10,556 bases of DNA from Thermoplasmata archaeon (GCA_030039135.1 JASHQN010000113.1:1-10556); one strand, 5' to 3'; numbered from the stretch's first letter, positions 1-7,192 are shown. The notes: generated by a model not told the origin, from the letters alone. Translations and numbers: made by a program.

Positions 1-780
1 GGGCTGGCCGCGAAGGGTGGCGGCGTGAGCCTCCCGGGGACGCTCTGGCTGTACCTCCTTCTCGCCGGCGCCTCGACCGCCCTCGTCACGGCCGGCGGGA
101 ACGTGCTCAACGACATCCTCGACCTCGAGGGCGATCGGGTGAACCACCCCGACCGACCGCTCGTCACCGGCGCGATATCAGTCGCGAGCGCCCGCATGCT
201 CGCAGTGGGCCTGTTCGTCGCCGGCATCGAGGTCGCGATCCCCGTCGCGATCGCCGAGCCGCTGGTCGGGCTCATCCTCGCGATCGCCGTCGGGGCGCTC
301 CTCGGCTACGAGTTCGGACTCAAGGCCCGAGGGCTCGCGGGCAATCTCGTCGTCGCGATGCTCACGGGCCTCGTCTTCCTGTACGGCGGGGCAGCCGCCG
401 GCAATGCGCTCCTCCTCGCGCCGTTCGCCGGCATGGCATTCTTGGCGACGCTCGGTCGCGAGATCACCAAGGACATGGAGGACGTCGCGGGGGACGTCGG
501 ACGCCGCACCCTCCCGATGACCCACGGCGTCAGGACCGCGAGCGCGTCGGTGCGGGGCTCGGTCGCGGTCGCGATCGCCCTCAGCTTCGTACCGCTCGCC
601 TGGTTCGTCTCGCTGGCTACCCTCGCCGGGATTATGTACCTCGTGCTGGTCCTCGCCGCGGACGCGGTGTTCGGGCTGTCGATCGCCTATCTCCCGGACC
701 GCCTGCACTGGGAGCAGACGATGAGCAAGGTCGCCATGACGATCGCCCTGTTCGCCTTCTTGGCGGTGGCGTTCCGGTGA
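1..780 (+). CDS. Digeranylgeranylglyceryl phosphate synthase (UbiA-family prenyltransferase), 5' partial
   Basis: Adds the second geranylgeranyl chain to geranylgeranylglyceryl phosphate, giving DGGGP, an integral-membrane step of archaeal ether-lipid synthesis. The first UbiA aspartate motif is visible as NVLNDILD followed by GDRVNHPDRPL (codons from about 100 to 162), and the second as GREITKDMEDVAGD (454-495); these bind Mg2+ and the prenyl diphosphate. The REITKD/ED form is typical of the archaeal lipid enzymes rather than quinone or heme UbiA members. Several hydrophobic helices follow. A GTG at 25 could serve as a start, but the frame is open to position 1 and the protein would then lack the N-terminal helix that normally precedes the first motif, so the gene very probably begins outside the window. 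Its stop (778-780) overlaps the GTG of the next gene, GGGP synthase, which makes its substrate. The family call is strong; lipid rather than another UbiA substrate is supported by this neighbour. Confidence 0.88.
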   Translation, partial: GLAAKGGGVSLPGTLWLYLLLAGASTALVTAGGNVLNDILDLEGDRVNHPDRPLVTGAISVASARMLAVGLFVAGIEVAIPVAIAEPLVGLILAIAVGALLGYEFGLKARGLAGNLVVAMLTGLVFLYGGAAAGNALLLAPFAGMAFLATLGREITKDMEDVAGDVGRRTLPMTHGVRTASASVRGSVAVAIALSFVPLAWFVSLATLAGIMYLVLVLAADAVFGLSIAYLPDRLHWEQTMSKVAMTIALFAFLAVAFR

Positions 781-1544
781 CCGCCGTGCGTCCGACCGGG
801 CCCGTCGAGTCTCGGCTCCTGCGCGAGCTCGCGGGGGGTCCGATCCACTTCACGTTGATCGATCCGGACAAGTCGCCGGGGGATCGAGCGGCGGCGCTCG
901 CTCGCGGCGCCGTAGAGCAGGGAAGCGACGCCGTCCTGCTCGGCGGCTCGACGGGGATCTCGCGCGAAGTGATGGGCTCGGCGGCGAAGGCGATCAAAGC
1001 CGCGGTCGACGTCCCGGTGATCATCTTTCCCGAGGGCCCCGGCTCCTTGACCCGCGAAGCGGACGCCGTGTTGTTCATGAGTCTCCTCAACTCCCGCAAC
1101 CTCGATCTCGTCATTCGGGCTCACGCCCGAGCGGCGCCCGTCGTGCGGGCCCTCGGGCTCGAGCCGATCCCCCTCGGCTACCTCGTCGTCGCGCCGGGGA
1201 TGCGCGTCGGCGAGGTGGGCCAGGTCGACGCGGTGGGCCGTGACGACTCCGCCTCGGCGTTGGGCTACGCGCTCGCGGCCGAGTACCTCGGGATGCGGTT
1301 CGTGTACCTCGAGGCGGGGAGCGGGGCACCTGCCCCCGTTCCGGCGACGATGGTGAGGGCGGTACGCGACGCGCTCTCGATCCCGCTCGTCGTCGGCGGC
1401 GGGATCCGGAGCGCGACGGAGGCGAGCACGCTCCTCGCGGCCGGTGCGCAGGTCCTCGTGACCGGGACGATCACCGAAGAGCAGGGGCTGGGACCGGAGT
1501 TCCGCGGCATCCTCGAGGAGGTGCGACGCGCCCGTGGCCGGTGA
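777..1544 (+). CDS. Geranylgeranylglyceryl phosphate synthase (GGGPS)
   Basis: Joins geranylgeranyl diphosphate to sn-glycerol-1-phosphate, the committed step that sets archaeal lipid stereochemistry; a soluble TIM-barrel enzyme of 255 residues, normal for the family. Visible motifs are HFTLIDPDKS at residues 24-33 (D29 is the expected Mg2+ ligand), GGSTG after the second strand, PVIIFPEGPGSL, VYLEAGSGA at 176-184, GGGIRS at 207-212 and VTGTITE at 228-234; the last three form the usual phosphate-binding face. The start is a GTG that overlaps the preceding stop as GTGA; another GTG three codons on (786) cannot be excluded. The upstream gene performs the following reaction, so the two are almost certainly co-expressed. 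The 3' end overlaps the next gene by 11 bases. Bacterial PcrB homologues make heptaprenylglyceryl phosphate, but the context here is archaeal. Confidence 0.95.
   Translation: MTAVRPTGPVESRLLRELAGGPIHFTLIDPDKSPGDRAAALARGAVEQGSDAVLLGGSTGISREVMGSAAKAIKAAVDVPVIIFPEGPGSLTREADAVLFMSLLNSRNLDLVIRAHARAAPVVRALGLEPIPLGYLVVAPGMRVGEVGQVDAVGRDDSASALGYALAAEYLGMRFVYLEAGSGAPAPVPATMVRAVRDALSIPLVVGGGIRSATEASTLLAAGAQVLVTGTITEEQGLGPEFRGILEEVRRARGR
1517..1523 (+). promoter_or_regulatory. Ribosome binding site for the DUF2070 gene
   Basis: GGAGGTG lies inside the 3' end of the GGGPS gene, ten bases before the GTG at 1534. It is a near-perfect match to the archaeal anti-Shine-Dalgarno sequence and favours the GTG at 1534 over the downstream ATG near 1592 as the start of the next gene. 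It implies independent ribosome loading rather than pure translational coupling across the 11-base overlap. Confidence 0.55.
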
Positions 1545-3351
1545 TGTCGATCGCGATGCAGACGCGCCCCGCGCGGCGGTGCACCGCGGCACGATGCTGT
1601 TCCGCGCGCCCTCGATCCCGCTCGCCCTCGCCGCCATCCTGGCGCTCAGCGCCGCGCTCGCGGCCACCCTCTGGTGGCCCGATGTCGCGACCTTCGCGGA
1701 GGGCTTCCTTGCCGTCTTCGCCGCGCCCGCGGTGGTCGGAGGTCTTCTCACGACACCGGTCGCCGGGGCGCTCGGTGGTCGTTTCGAGTATCGTCGCTCG
1801 GCGTTCCTCGCGATGACCGTGCTCATCCTCCAGCTGCCGCTCGCCGTGATCTGGCGCGGGGCGCTTCTCGCGTGGCCCGGGCCGACGCCGGGCGTTGCCT
1901 ACCTCGGCGTCTTCCTCCTAGGACCCGCGGTCTGGTGGCGCGAGATGAGCCTGTTCGGCGTGTCGCGACCGAGCCACGCCCGGTCCCTGCCCGCCGCCCT
2001 TCTCCAGCCGGTTCTCTCGTTGGTGGGGTTCTTCGTGGTCGTTCCGCCGAGCCTTTCGGTCGCCGTCGCGGCCCTTGCGTTCTTCGTGATCGGATTCGCG
2101 TGCGCGGCCGTTCTGTTGCGGGCGGCCGACCGGCCGATGCGACGCGAGTTCCAGACTTCGGGGATCTCGTTGATCCGTCCACTCCTCGACCACGTCGCGC
2201 TGAGAGACCCCGCGTCGACGGGGGCTCTCGAGGGGTTCTTCGATCGGTTCTCGTTCCCCGCGGACGTTCGCACCGGCCTCCTCACGTTCGTCGGGGACGG
2301 CCGCGTCCGTGCGACCGTCGCGCTCCCCGCGGTCCACCCCGGCCCGTTCGCGGCGCTCGGCGCGAGCGACCTCCCGAGCAAGCTCTCCGAACGGCTCGGC
2401 GCCGAGGCCGGGGTCGTCCTCGTTCCGCACACGCCCTCCGACCACGACCTGGACCTGCCGACGGGGGCCGAGGTCGACCGCGTCGCGGCCGCCAGTCGCG
2501 AGCTGCTCCGATCGACCGGCCCGGCGCTCCCGGCCCGTGCCAGCCCGCTCGTCGCGCCGTACGCCGGAACGGTCGCGCGCGCACAGTGGCTCGGGGACGT
2601 CGCCCTCGTCGTCGTGAGCCAGGCACCGGAGCCGACCGACGACATCGCCTTCAGCGTAGGGGACCGCATCGACCGGGAGCTCGGTCCGAACGCGGGAGGC
2701 CCCCGGATCGCCCTCATCGACGCGCACAACTCTTACGTGGAGGGGAAGGGCGACATCAGCTACGGGACCCCCGCGGCCGAGAAGCTCGTCGTGGACGCCC
2801 GTGCCGCGATCGCCGGCGCGCGCGCCGCAGCCCGCGACGGGCCTATCGAGGTCGGGGTCGCGGTCCGGTCCAACTACAGCATCGCGCTCGACGGAATCGG
2901 TCCACAGGGACTCCGCGCGCTCGCCATCCGCGCCGCCGGCCGGACCACCGGCTACGTTCTCATCGACGGGAACAATCTCGTCACCGGCTACCGTGCCCCG
3001 ATCGTGCGATCGCTCGAAGAGGTCGTCGATGTCGCCGAGGTGATGACGACGGACAACCACGTCGTCCACGAGGTCGACGGCGGCATCAACCCGGTGGGGG
3101 AGCGTCGGACGCTCGAGGCGCTCCGCCGCGACGCGGCGGAGACGCTTCGGGCGGCGGTCGCCGATCTCGCCCCGGTCGAACTCCATTACGGGACCAAGGA
3201 GGTACCCGGCGTCAAGGTCCTCGGACCTGGCTTCACCGCTCGGCTTTTGACCTCGCTCGGCGACACCCTCTCGATGTTCACGAACATGGCGGTCGCCACC
3301 TTCCTCCTGCTCGTCATGAGCTCGCTGGTCGTCACCTTCGTGCTCAAGTGA
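1534..3351 (+). CDS. DUF2070 family archaeal integral membrane protein
   Basis: A 605-residue protein matching what I recall of the DUF2070 family, widespread in Archaea and of unknown function. About six hydrophobic segments occupy residues 25-200, a large soluble domain covers about 205-580, and one last helix forms the extreme C-terminus (about 581-604). The soluble domain carries blocks rich in His, Asp and Asn: HPGPF at 268-272, HTPSDHDLDLP at 299-309, DAHNS at 396-400, DGNN at 478-481 and TDNHVVHEVDGG at 506-517. Such a set looks like a metal-binding or hydrolase-like active site, but that is an inference; no mechanism is established to my knowledge. GTG start, with a good ribosome binding site at 1517-1523. 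It sits between lipid-synthesis genes, which suggests but does not prove a role at the membrane in lipid or envelope metabolism. Family call confident, role unknown. Confidence 0.82.
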   Translation: MAGDVDRDADAPRAAVHRGTMLFRAPSIPLALAAILALSAALAATLWWPDVATFAEGFLAVFAAPAVVGGLLTTPVAGALGGRFEYRRSAFLAMTVLILQLPLAVIWRGALLAWPGPTPGVAYLGVFLLGPAVWWREMSLFGVSRPSHARSLPAALLQPVLSLVGFFVVVPPSLSVAVAALAFFVIGFACAAVLLRAADRPMRREFQTSGISLIRPLLDHVALRDPASTGALEGFFDRFSFPADVRTGLLTFVGDGRVRATVALPAVHPGPFAALGASDLPSKLSERLGAEAGVVLVPHTPSDHDLDLPTGAEVDRVAAASRELLRSTGPALPARASPLVAPYAGTVARAQWLGDVALVVVSQAPEPTDDIAFSVGDRIDRELGPNAGGPRIALIDAHNSYVEGKGDISYGTPAAEKLVVDARAAIAGARAAARDGPIEVGVAVRSNYSIALDGIGPQGLRALAIRAAGRTTGYVLIDGNNLVTGYRAPIVRSLEEVVDVAEVMTTDNHVVHEVDGGINPVGERRTLEALRRDAAETLRAAVADLAPVELHYGTKEVPGVKVLGPGFTARLLTSLGDTLSMFTNMAVATFLLLVMSSLVVTFVLK

Positions 3352-3520
3352 GGGGGGAGGCACCGCGTCCGGCGACCTGGCTCCCCGCGAGGCGATCCAA
3401 GCGCTCGGGGATGAGGAAGCGCTCCGGCTCCTGACCCAGCTCGTCGCGACCGCTCCGACGAACGTCGAGGACCCCGTCCACGGCCGCTGGGACAAGTCGA
3501 ACTACTTACGGGCGGCCGAC
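3348..3520 (+). other. N-terminal coding extension of the M20 peptidase, without a canonical in-frame start
   Basis: Reading upstream of the GTG at 3521 in the same frame gives sequence that looks like genuine M20 N-terminus: LAPREAIQALGDEEALRLL, then LLTQLVATAPTN (3428-3463), matching the helix and 'PTN/PS' turn with which these peptidases begin, then a stretch leading straight into the annotated frame. The frame is open back to a TGA at 3317-3319 but holds no ATG, GTG or TTG before 3521. A GTG at 3348 overlaps the DUF2070 stop as GTGA, the arrangement used at three other junctions here, but it is in another frame. One extra G in the GGGGGG run at 3352-3357 would join it to the peptidase frame. 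Alternatives are a CTG start at 3377 or a real inactivating deletion. Confidence 0.65.
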
Positions 3521-4990
3521 GTGATCGTGCGCGCGGCGCGAGCCGCGGGCCTCGCGACGAGGATCTACGACCCGGTCGTGAGCGGTGACGTCCCCGGCGA
3601 CTGGCACGGATTCAACCGACCGAACGTCGTCATCGACCTCGACGCGGGCGCCCAAGAGACCGTGTTGATCCTCGCGCATTACGACGTGGTCCCTGTCCCG
3701 CCCGAGCAGCTCGCGCGGTGGAAGAGCCCGCCCCACACGCTCACCCGGCGGGCGGACGGCCGACTCTACGCACGCGGCGCCGCGGACGATCTGGGAAGCG
3801 GGGTCGTCGCGTCGCTCCTCGCGATGCGCCGCCTCGCGACCGGCCCGAGCCCCCCGCCGCGCAACGTTCGGCTGCTCGCGTGCTGCGACGAGGAGACAGG
3901 CGGCGAGGGCGGGATCGACGCCATCAAGGCCCACGACGATCGCCTCCCGCCGGACAGCCTGGAGCGAATCCTGCGCGCGGACGTCGCGCTCATCCCGGAC
4001 GGAGGCCCGCAGACGATCGCCGGTTCGAGCGGGCTCGCCGTGCTCACCGCCGGCTTCGCAGGCCCCGTCCCGCTTCGGGAGGCTCTGGCCTACGGGGAGG
4101 CCCTCGTCGGGCTCGACGAGGTCGCCCGCACCTGGCGGTCGGTGTACCTCTCGCCGGACTGGCCCGACCGGCACGCTCCCGAGCCGTTGATCACGGGCCG
4201 GGCGACCGTCACTCAGTTCGAGATCACCGACGTCGCGCGCGATCCGGGCCATATTCGACTGCTCGCCGCCCACTCCGAGAACGAGGCGGTGAACCAGATC
4301 GCCCAAGCGGTCACGCTCATCATCGACGGACCGGCGAGCGAGGTCGAGACGCTCCGCGAGCGCCTTTCGCCGCTCGTTCCCCCGCCGTTCCGGTTCGAGC
4401 CAGCGGGGGCGACCGCGCTGTCGGTCCCCGAGGGCTCGCGCGCGCTCCAGCTCGTGGGTGAGTCCGGGCACGGCGGATACCCGCATCGCGCCCACAATCC
4501 TGTCCCCGTCGTCCTCACGATCCTTCGGGCAGCGATCGACCGCGGCTGGCTCGACGGACGCGCGACGGGCACTGCGGCGTTCGGGGTCGACCTCCGCCTC
4601 ATCCCCGAGATGGAGCTCTCCGCGGGGTTGCGGGCCGCGTTCGACTACCTCGGCACCTGGACCGCCACGCACGCGCCGAACGCCCGGTACGAGGCGCCGC
4701 CCACTCGCTCGCGCGCGGGCTACGCGCTCCCCGTCGACGACCCGGCGGCGGTCAAGCTCGAGCGGATCGTCCGGGACACGCTCGGTGGCGACGGGATCCG
4801 CGGGGAGTACGGCGGGACGGACGCGAGCTCGCTGCGCGAGGTGCGCACGAGCTCGGGGCGGCCGCTTCCCGCGCTCGTCTTCGGCTGTATGGACCCCGAG
4901 TGCCACATCCATGAGGCCGAGGAGAACGTGGATCCGGCGAAGATCGCCGCGGTCGCCTCCACGATCGAACGCTTCGTCCGCGAGCCCTAG
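3521..4990 (+). CDS. M20-family zinc metallopeptidase / amidohydrolase (ArgE-DapE-like), start probably upstream
   Basis: Cytoplasmic two-zinc hydrolase of the peptidase M20 family, which cleaves small peptides or N-acyl amino acids. Counting from 3521, the metal and catalytic residues are present: HYD at 53-55, GAADDLGSG with D89/D90, CDEETGG with E124-E125 (general base and zinc ligand), PDGG with D160, and HEAEEN with H464 near the C-terminus. A lid-domain motif GHGGYPHRAHNP is seen in the middle. The 489 residues given here lack the usual N-terminal segment, which is encoded upstream in the same frame (see 3348-3520); the full protein would be about 545 residues. The substrate cannot be read from the sequence: DapE, ArgE/LysK, carboxypeptidase or dipeptidase activity are all possible. 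It lies directly after the DUF2070 gene and 11 bases before carS. All catalytic residues are intact, so decay seems less likely than a sequence error. Confidence 0.85.
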   Translation: MIVRAARAAGLATRIYDPVVSGDVPGDWHGFNRPNVVIDLDAGAQETVLILAHYDVVPVPPEQLARWKSPPHTLTRRADGRLYARGAADDLGSGVVASLLAMRRLATGPSPPPRNVRLLACCDEETGGEGGIDAIKAHDDRLPPDSLERILRADVALIPDGGPQTIAGSSGLAVLTAGFAGPVPLREALAYGEALVGLDEVARTWRSVYLSPDWPDRHAPEPLITGRATVTQFEITDVARDPGHIRLLAAHSENEAVNQIAQAVTLIIDGPASEVETLRERLSPLVPPPFRFEPAGATALSVPEGSRALQLVGESGHGGYPHRAHNPVPVVLTILRAAIDRGWLDGRATGTAAFGVDLRLIPEMELSAGLRAAFDYLGTWTATHAPNARYEAPPTRSRAGYALPVDDPAAVKLERIVRDTLGGDGIRGEYGGTDASSLREVRTSSGRPLPALVFGCMDPECHIHEAEENVDPAKIAAVASTIERFVREP

Positions 4991-5001
4991 CGGGGCCGCC
5001 C

Positions 5002-5580
5002 GTGTTGAACGCGCTCGAGTCGTCGGCCCTTTCGGTCCTGTGGCTCCTGCTCCCCGCCTACGTCGCGAACGCGTTCGCGACGCTCCCTCGCGGCCGAGGC
5101 CCTCCGATGGACTTCGGGCGCATCTGGCGTCGCGACGGCCGCCGGATCCTCGGCCCATCGAAGACGTGGTCGGGCTTCTTCGCGGGGGGATTCGGCGCGA
5201 TGCCGATCGGGCTCCTCGAGGCGTGGCTGATCCTTCTCGCCCCGCCGAACCTCCAGCTCGTCCCGCGGTTCGCCTCGACGGTGCTCGGGGCCGTGCCCGT
5301 GGTCGCGATCCTCACCTTCGGAGCGATGACCGGCGACGCCCTCGGCTCGTTCATCAAGCGCCGCATAGGCTGGGAGAGCGGACGCCGCGCCCTCTTCCTC
5401 GATCAGCTTCCGCTCGTCCTCGTGCCCCTCGCGTTCGGCTTCGGGATCTATCCCGCGCTCTTCGTCAGCGTCTTCGCGAGCTGGGAAGCGGTCTTATGGC
5501 TCCTCGTCTACACGCTCGGGCTGCACGCGGCCTTCAACTGGATCGGCTACTGGCTCGGGCTGAAGAAGGTGCCTTGGTGA
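5002..5580 (+). CDS. carS: CDP-archaeol synthase (CDP-2,3-bis-(O-geranylgeranyl)-sn-glycerol synthase)
   Basis: Activates DGGGP with CTP to form the CDP-lipid from which archaeal phospholipid headgroups are added; an integral membrane enzyme. The 192-residue length is in the family range (DUF46/CarS). Diagnostic sequence includes LPAYVANAFATLPRG near the N-terminus, the PMDFGRIWRRDGRRILGPSK block followed by TWSGFFAGG, and MTGDALGSFIKRRIG with D and K/R residues on a cytoplasmic loop; the family resembles CdsA in this last region. Four to five hydrophobic helices are apparent. GTG start, 11 bases after the M20 stop, with no clear ribosome binding site; TTG is the second codon and an alternative. 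It completes, with the first two genes of the window, three consecutive lipid-synthesis steps in one transcription unit. The stop overlaps the pyrE start as GTGA. Confidence 0.93.
   Translation: MLNALESSALSVLWLLLPAYVANAFATLPRGRGPPMDFGRIWRRDGRRILGPSKTWSGFFAGGFGAMPIGLLEAWLILLAPPNLQLVPRFASTVLGAVPVVAILTFGAMTGDALGSFIKRRIGWESGRRALFLDQLPLVLVPLAFGFGIYPALFVSVFASWEAVLWLLVYTLGLHAAFNWIGYWLGLKKVPW
5565..5571 (+). promoter_or_regulatory. Ribosome binding site for pyrE
   Basis: GAAGGTG inside the last codons of carS, five bases before the GTG at 5577. Together with the GTGA overlap it settles the pyrE start, because the pyrE reading frame is open far upstream (back to about 4458) over other genes. Confidence 0.5.
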
Positions 5581-6131
5581 CCCCGCACGCTCCTCCTCAC
5601 GTCCCGGGCCGCGCCGAGGTAGTGCGGCTCTTGCTCGAGGCGGGGGCGGTCCGATTCGGAGAGTTCACCCTCGCCTCCGGCGAAACGAGCGACGTCTACG
5701 TGGACGTGAAGCGGGCCTGGACCGACCCGGACCGGCTCGCGGTCCTCGCTTCGGCCCTCGCGGCCCGCGCGGGGGAGGAGGATCGGCTCGCGGGGATGGA
5801 GCTCGGCGCGGTGCCCCTCGTCGTCGCGCTGGCCCTCGCAACCGGCAAGCCGTACGTCGTGCTGCGCAAGGCGGCCAAGGAGCACGGCACCCGTCAGGCG
5901 TTTGAGGGGGAGATCCCGCCGGGCTCTCGGGTCCTGCTCGTCGAGGACGTCACGACGACCGGCGGCAGCACGATCCGCTCGATCGAGATCGTGCGGGCGG
6001 CCGGCGGGGTCGTCGAGCGCGCGCTCGTCGTGATCGACCGGGAAGCCGGGGCACGCGAGCGGCTCGCCGAGGTCGGCGTACGGCTCGAGCCGCTCGCGAC
6101 GCTCTCCGAGCTACGGAGCGCTCGGGCGTGA
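5577..6131 (+). CDS. pyrE: Orotate phosphoribosyltransferase
   Basis: Converts orotate and PRPP to orotidine 5'-monophosphate in pyrimidine synthesis; cytoplasmic, usually a homodimer. The 184-residue length fits archaeal PyrE. The 13-residue PRPP-binding signature VLLVEDVTTTGGS lies at residues 119-131, with the acidic pair E123/D124. RKAAKEHGTRQAFEG from about residue 97 matches the flexible loop with the conserved lysines (K98, K101) that closes over PRPP. FGEFTLASGETSDVYVD near the N-terminus is the typical orotate-side segment. The GTG start is chosen because it forms a GTGA overlap with the carS stop and has a ribosome binding site just before it. No other pyrimidine gene is in the window, so its placement between carS and endA looks like operon packing rather than pathway logic; CTP, the downstream pyrimidine product, is the co-substrate of CarS, a possible but unproved link. 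Confidence 0.94.
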   Translation: MTPHAPPHVPGRAEVVRLLLEAGAVRFGEFTLASGETSDVYVDVKRAWTDPDRLAVLASALAARAGEEDRLAGMELGAVPLVVALALATGKPYVVLRKAAKEHGTRQAFEGEIPPGSRVLLVEDVTTTGGSTIRSIEIVRAAGGVVERALVVIDREAGARERLAEVGVRLEPLATLSELRSARA

Positions 6132-7192
6132 CGGGCGTCCTGCGCCCGGACGCGACGGCCCTCTTCGCCGATCCCGCCGAGGCGAGCGCGATCTACGCGA
6201 AAGGATTCTTCGGCACGACGGCCTCGGGAGGAGGTCTCGAGCTCGACCGGTACGAGGCGGTCTATCTCGCGGAGATGGGACGGGCCGAGCTCGCCGGCCC
6301 GGGCGGCCGCCGGATCGGCTGGTCGACGATCTTCCGCCGGGCGGTGCGCGTCGACGCCGGCTTCGCGGTCCGCTATCTCGTGTACCGAGACCTCCGGCAA
6401 CGGGGCTACGTGGTGCGCGCGAGCCCGCCGCCGGTCGCGTTCTCGGTGCTGCCGCGCGGCGGCACGCTCCACAAGACGCCCTCGCGCTACTGGGTGGAGG
6501 CCCTCAGCGAGCGGGTCCCGTTCGATCTCGCCCGCCTCTTCGATCTTGCGGAGCGAAGCCAGAGCGCGAAGAAGCTCCTCCTCCTCGCCCTCGTCGACGA
6601 GGAGTCGGACCTCACCTACTACCGCGTGCGGAGGGCCTCGCCGTCCGGCGCGCTCGCACCCTCGCCGATCCCCGCGCCGACCGAGGGCTGGCTCTCCGAG
6701 GACCGAGTGACGGTCCACGATCCCGCGGCCGTCGAGGCGCTCGGTCGCGCGCTCGCCTACGGCAGCCGGGTGGGCGATCGCCTCGAGCTCTCGCTGATCG
6801 AGGCGTCCTACCTCGTCGACACCGGGCAGCTCGTGCTGCGCGACGCGAAATCGGGCCGCGCGGTGACCGCCGACCGGCTCGAACGCCGGGGGCGACGGCT
6901 CGATCCGAGGTTCGGCGAGCGGAGCGCGGCGTACCGCGACCTGCGCGGCCGTCATCTCGTCGTCAAGACCGGATTCAAGTACGGCGCCCACTTTCGGGCG
7001 TACCCTCGGAATCCCGAGCACTCGCACGCGCGCTACCTCATCCAGGCGGTCCCGTCCTCCCACCGCAGCTCCTGGCCCGATATCGCGGGCGGCGTGCGCG
7101 TCGCGCAGGGGGTTCGAAAGGAGTTCGTGATCGCCGGCGTCGCGGACGAAGCGAAGGTCCGATTCCTTTCGCTCGAGCGGGTCCGGCCGTAG
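6128..7192 (+). CDS. endA: tRNA-splicing endonuclease, fused two-repeat (alpha2-type) form
   Basis: Cuts bulge-helix-bulge motifs to excise introns from archaeal tRNAs. The 354 residues contain two tandem copies of the endonuclease fold. The C-terminal copy holds the catalytic triad: Y292 in FKYGAHFRAYP, H300 in EHSHARYLI and K331 in VRKEFVIAG; the His-Lys spacing of 31 equals that of the Methanocaldococcus enzyme (H125-K156). The N-terminal copy is clearly related (AVRYLVYRDLRQRGYVV near 80-97; SRYWVEAL at 119-126; SAKKLLLLAL at 146-155) but has L108 and P118 at the Tyr and His positions while keeping a Lys (K149), so it is a structural, non-catalytic half, as in other homodimeric enzymes of this size. 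GTG start, overlapping the pyrE stop as GTGA. It is probably the last gene of the operon, about 30 or more bases before the next gene. Confidence 0.92.
   Translation: MTGVLRPDATALFADPAEASAIYAKGFFGTTASGGGLELDRYEAVYLAEMGRAELAGPGGRRIGWSTIFRRAVRVDAGFAVRYLVYRDLRQRGYVVRASPPPVAFSVLPRGGTLHKTPSRYWVEALSERVPFDLARLFDLAERSQSAKKLLLLALVDEESDLTYYRVRRASPSGALAPSPIPAPTEGWLSEDRVTVHDPAAVEALGRALAYGSRVGDRLELSLIEASYLVDTGQLVLRDAKSGRAVTADRLERRGRRLDPRFGERSAAYRDLRGRHLVVKTGFKYGAHFRAYPRNPEHSHARYLIQAVPSSHRSSWPDIAGGVRVAQGVRKEFVIAGVADEAKVRFLSLERVRP

Noticed and set aside
1674..3434. Plus-strand open frame of 586 codons overlapping the DUF2070 gene
   Set aside because: Extremely Arg/Pro/Gly-rich with no domain; an alternative-frame artefact of base composition.
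687..5158. Long minus-strand open frames (687-1826, 1918-3495, 3506-5158)
   Set aside because: They lie opposite well-identified genes, have Arg/Asp/Glu/Pro-rich repetitive composition and no recognisable motif, as expected when a high-G+C gene is read on the other strand.
4458..5576. Upstream open part of the pyrE frame, suggesting a long fusion protein
   Set aside because: It covers the M20 end and carS in another frame with Arg/Ser/Pro-rich noise; pyrE homology begins only after 5577, where a ribosome binding site and GTG are present.
5894..7063. Long minus-strand frame opposite pyrE and endA
   Set aside because: Opposes two confident genes and has shadow-like composition rich in Arg, Glu and Ala.
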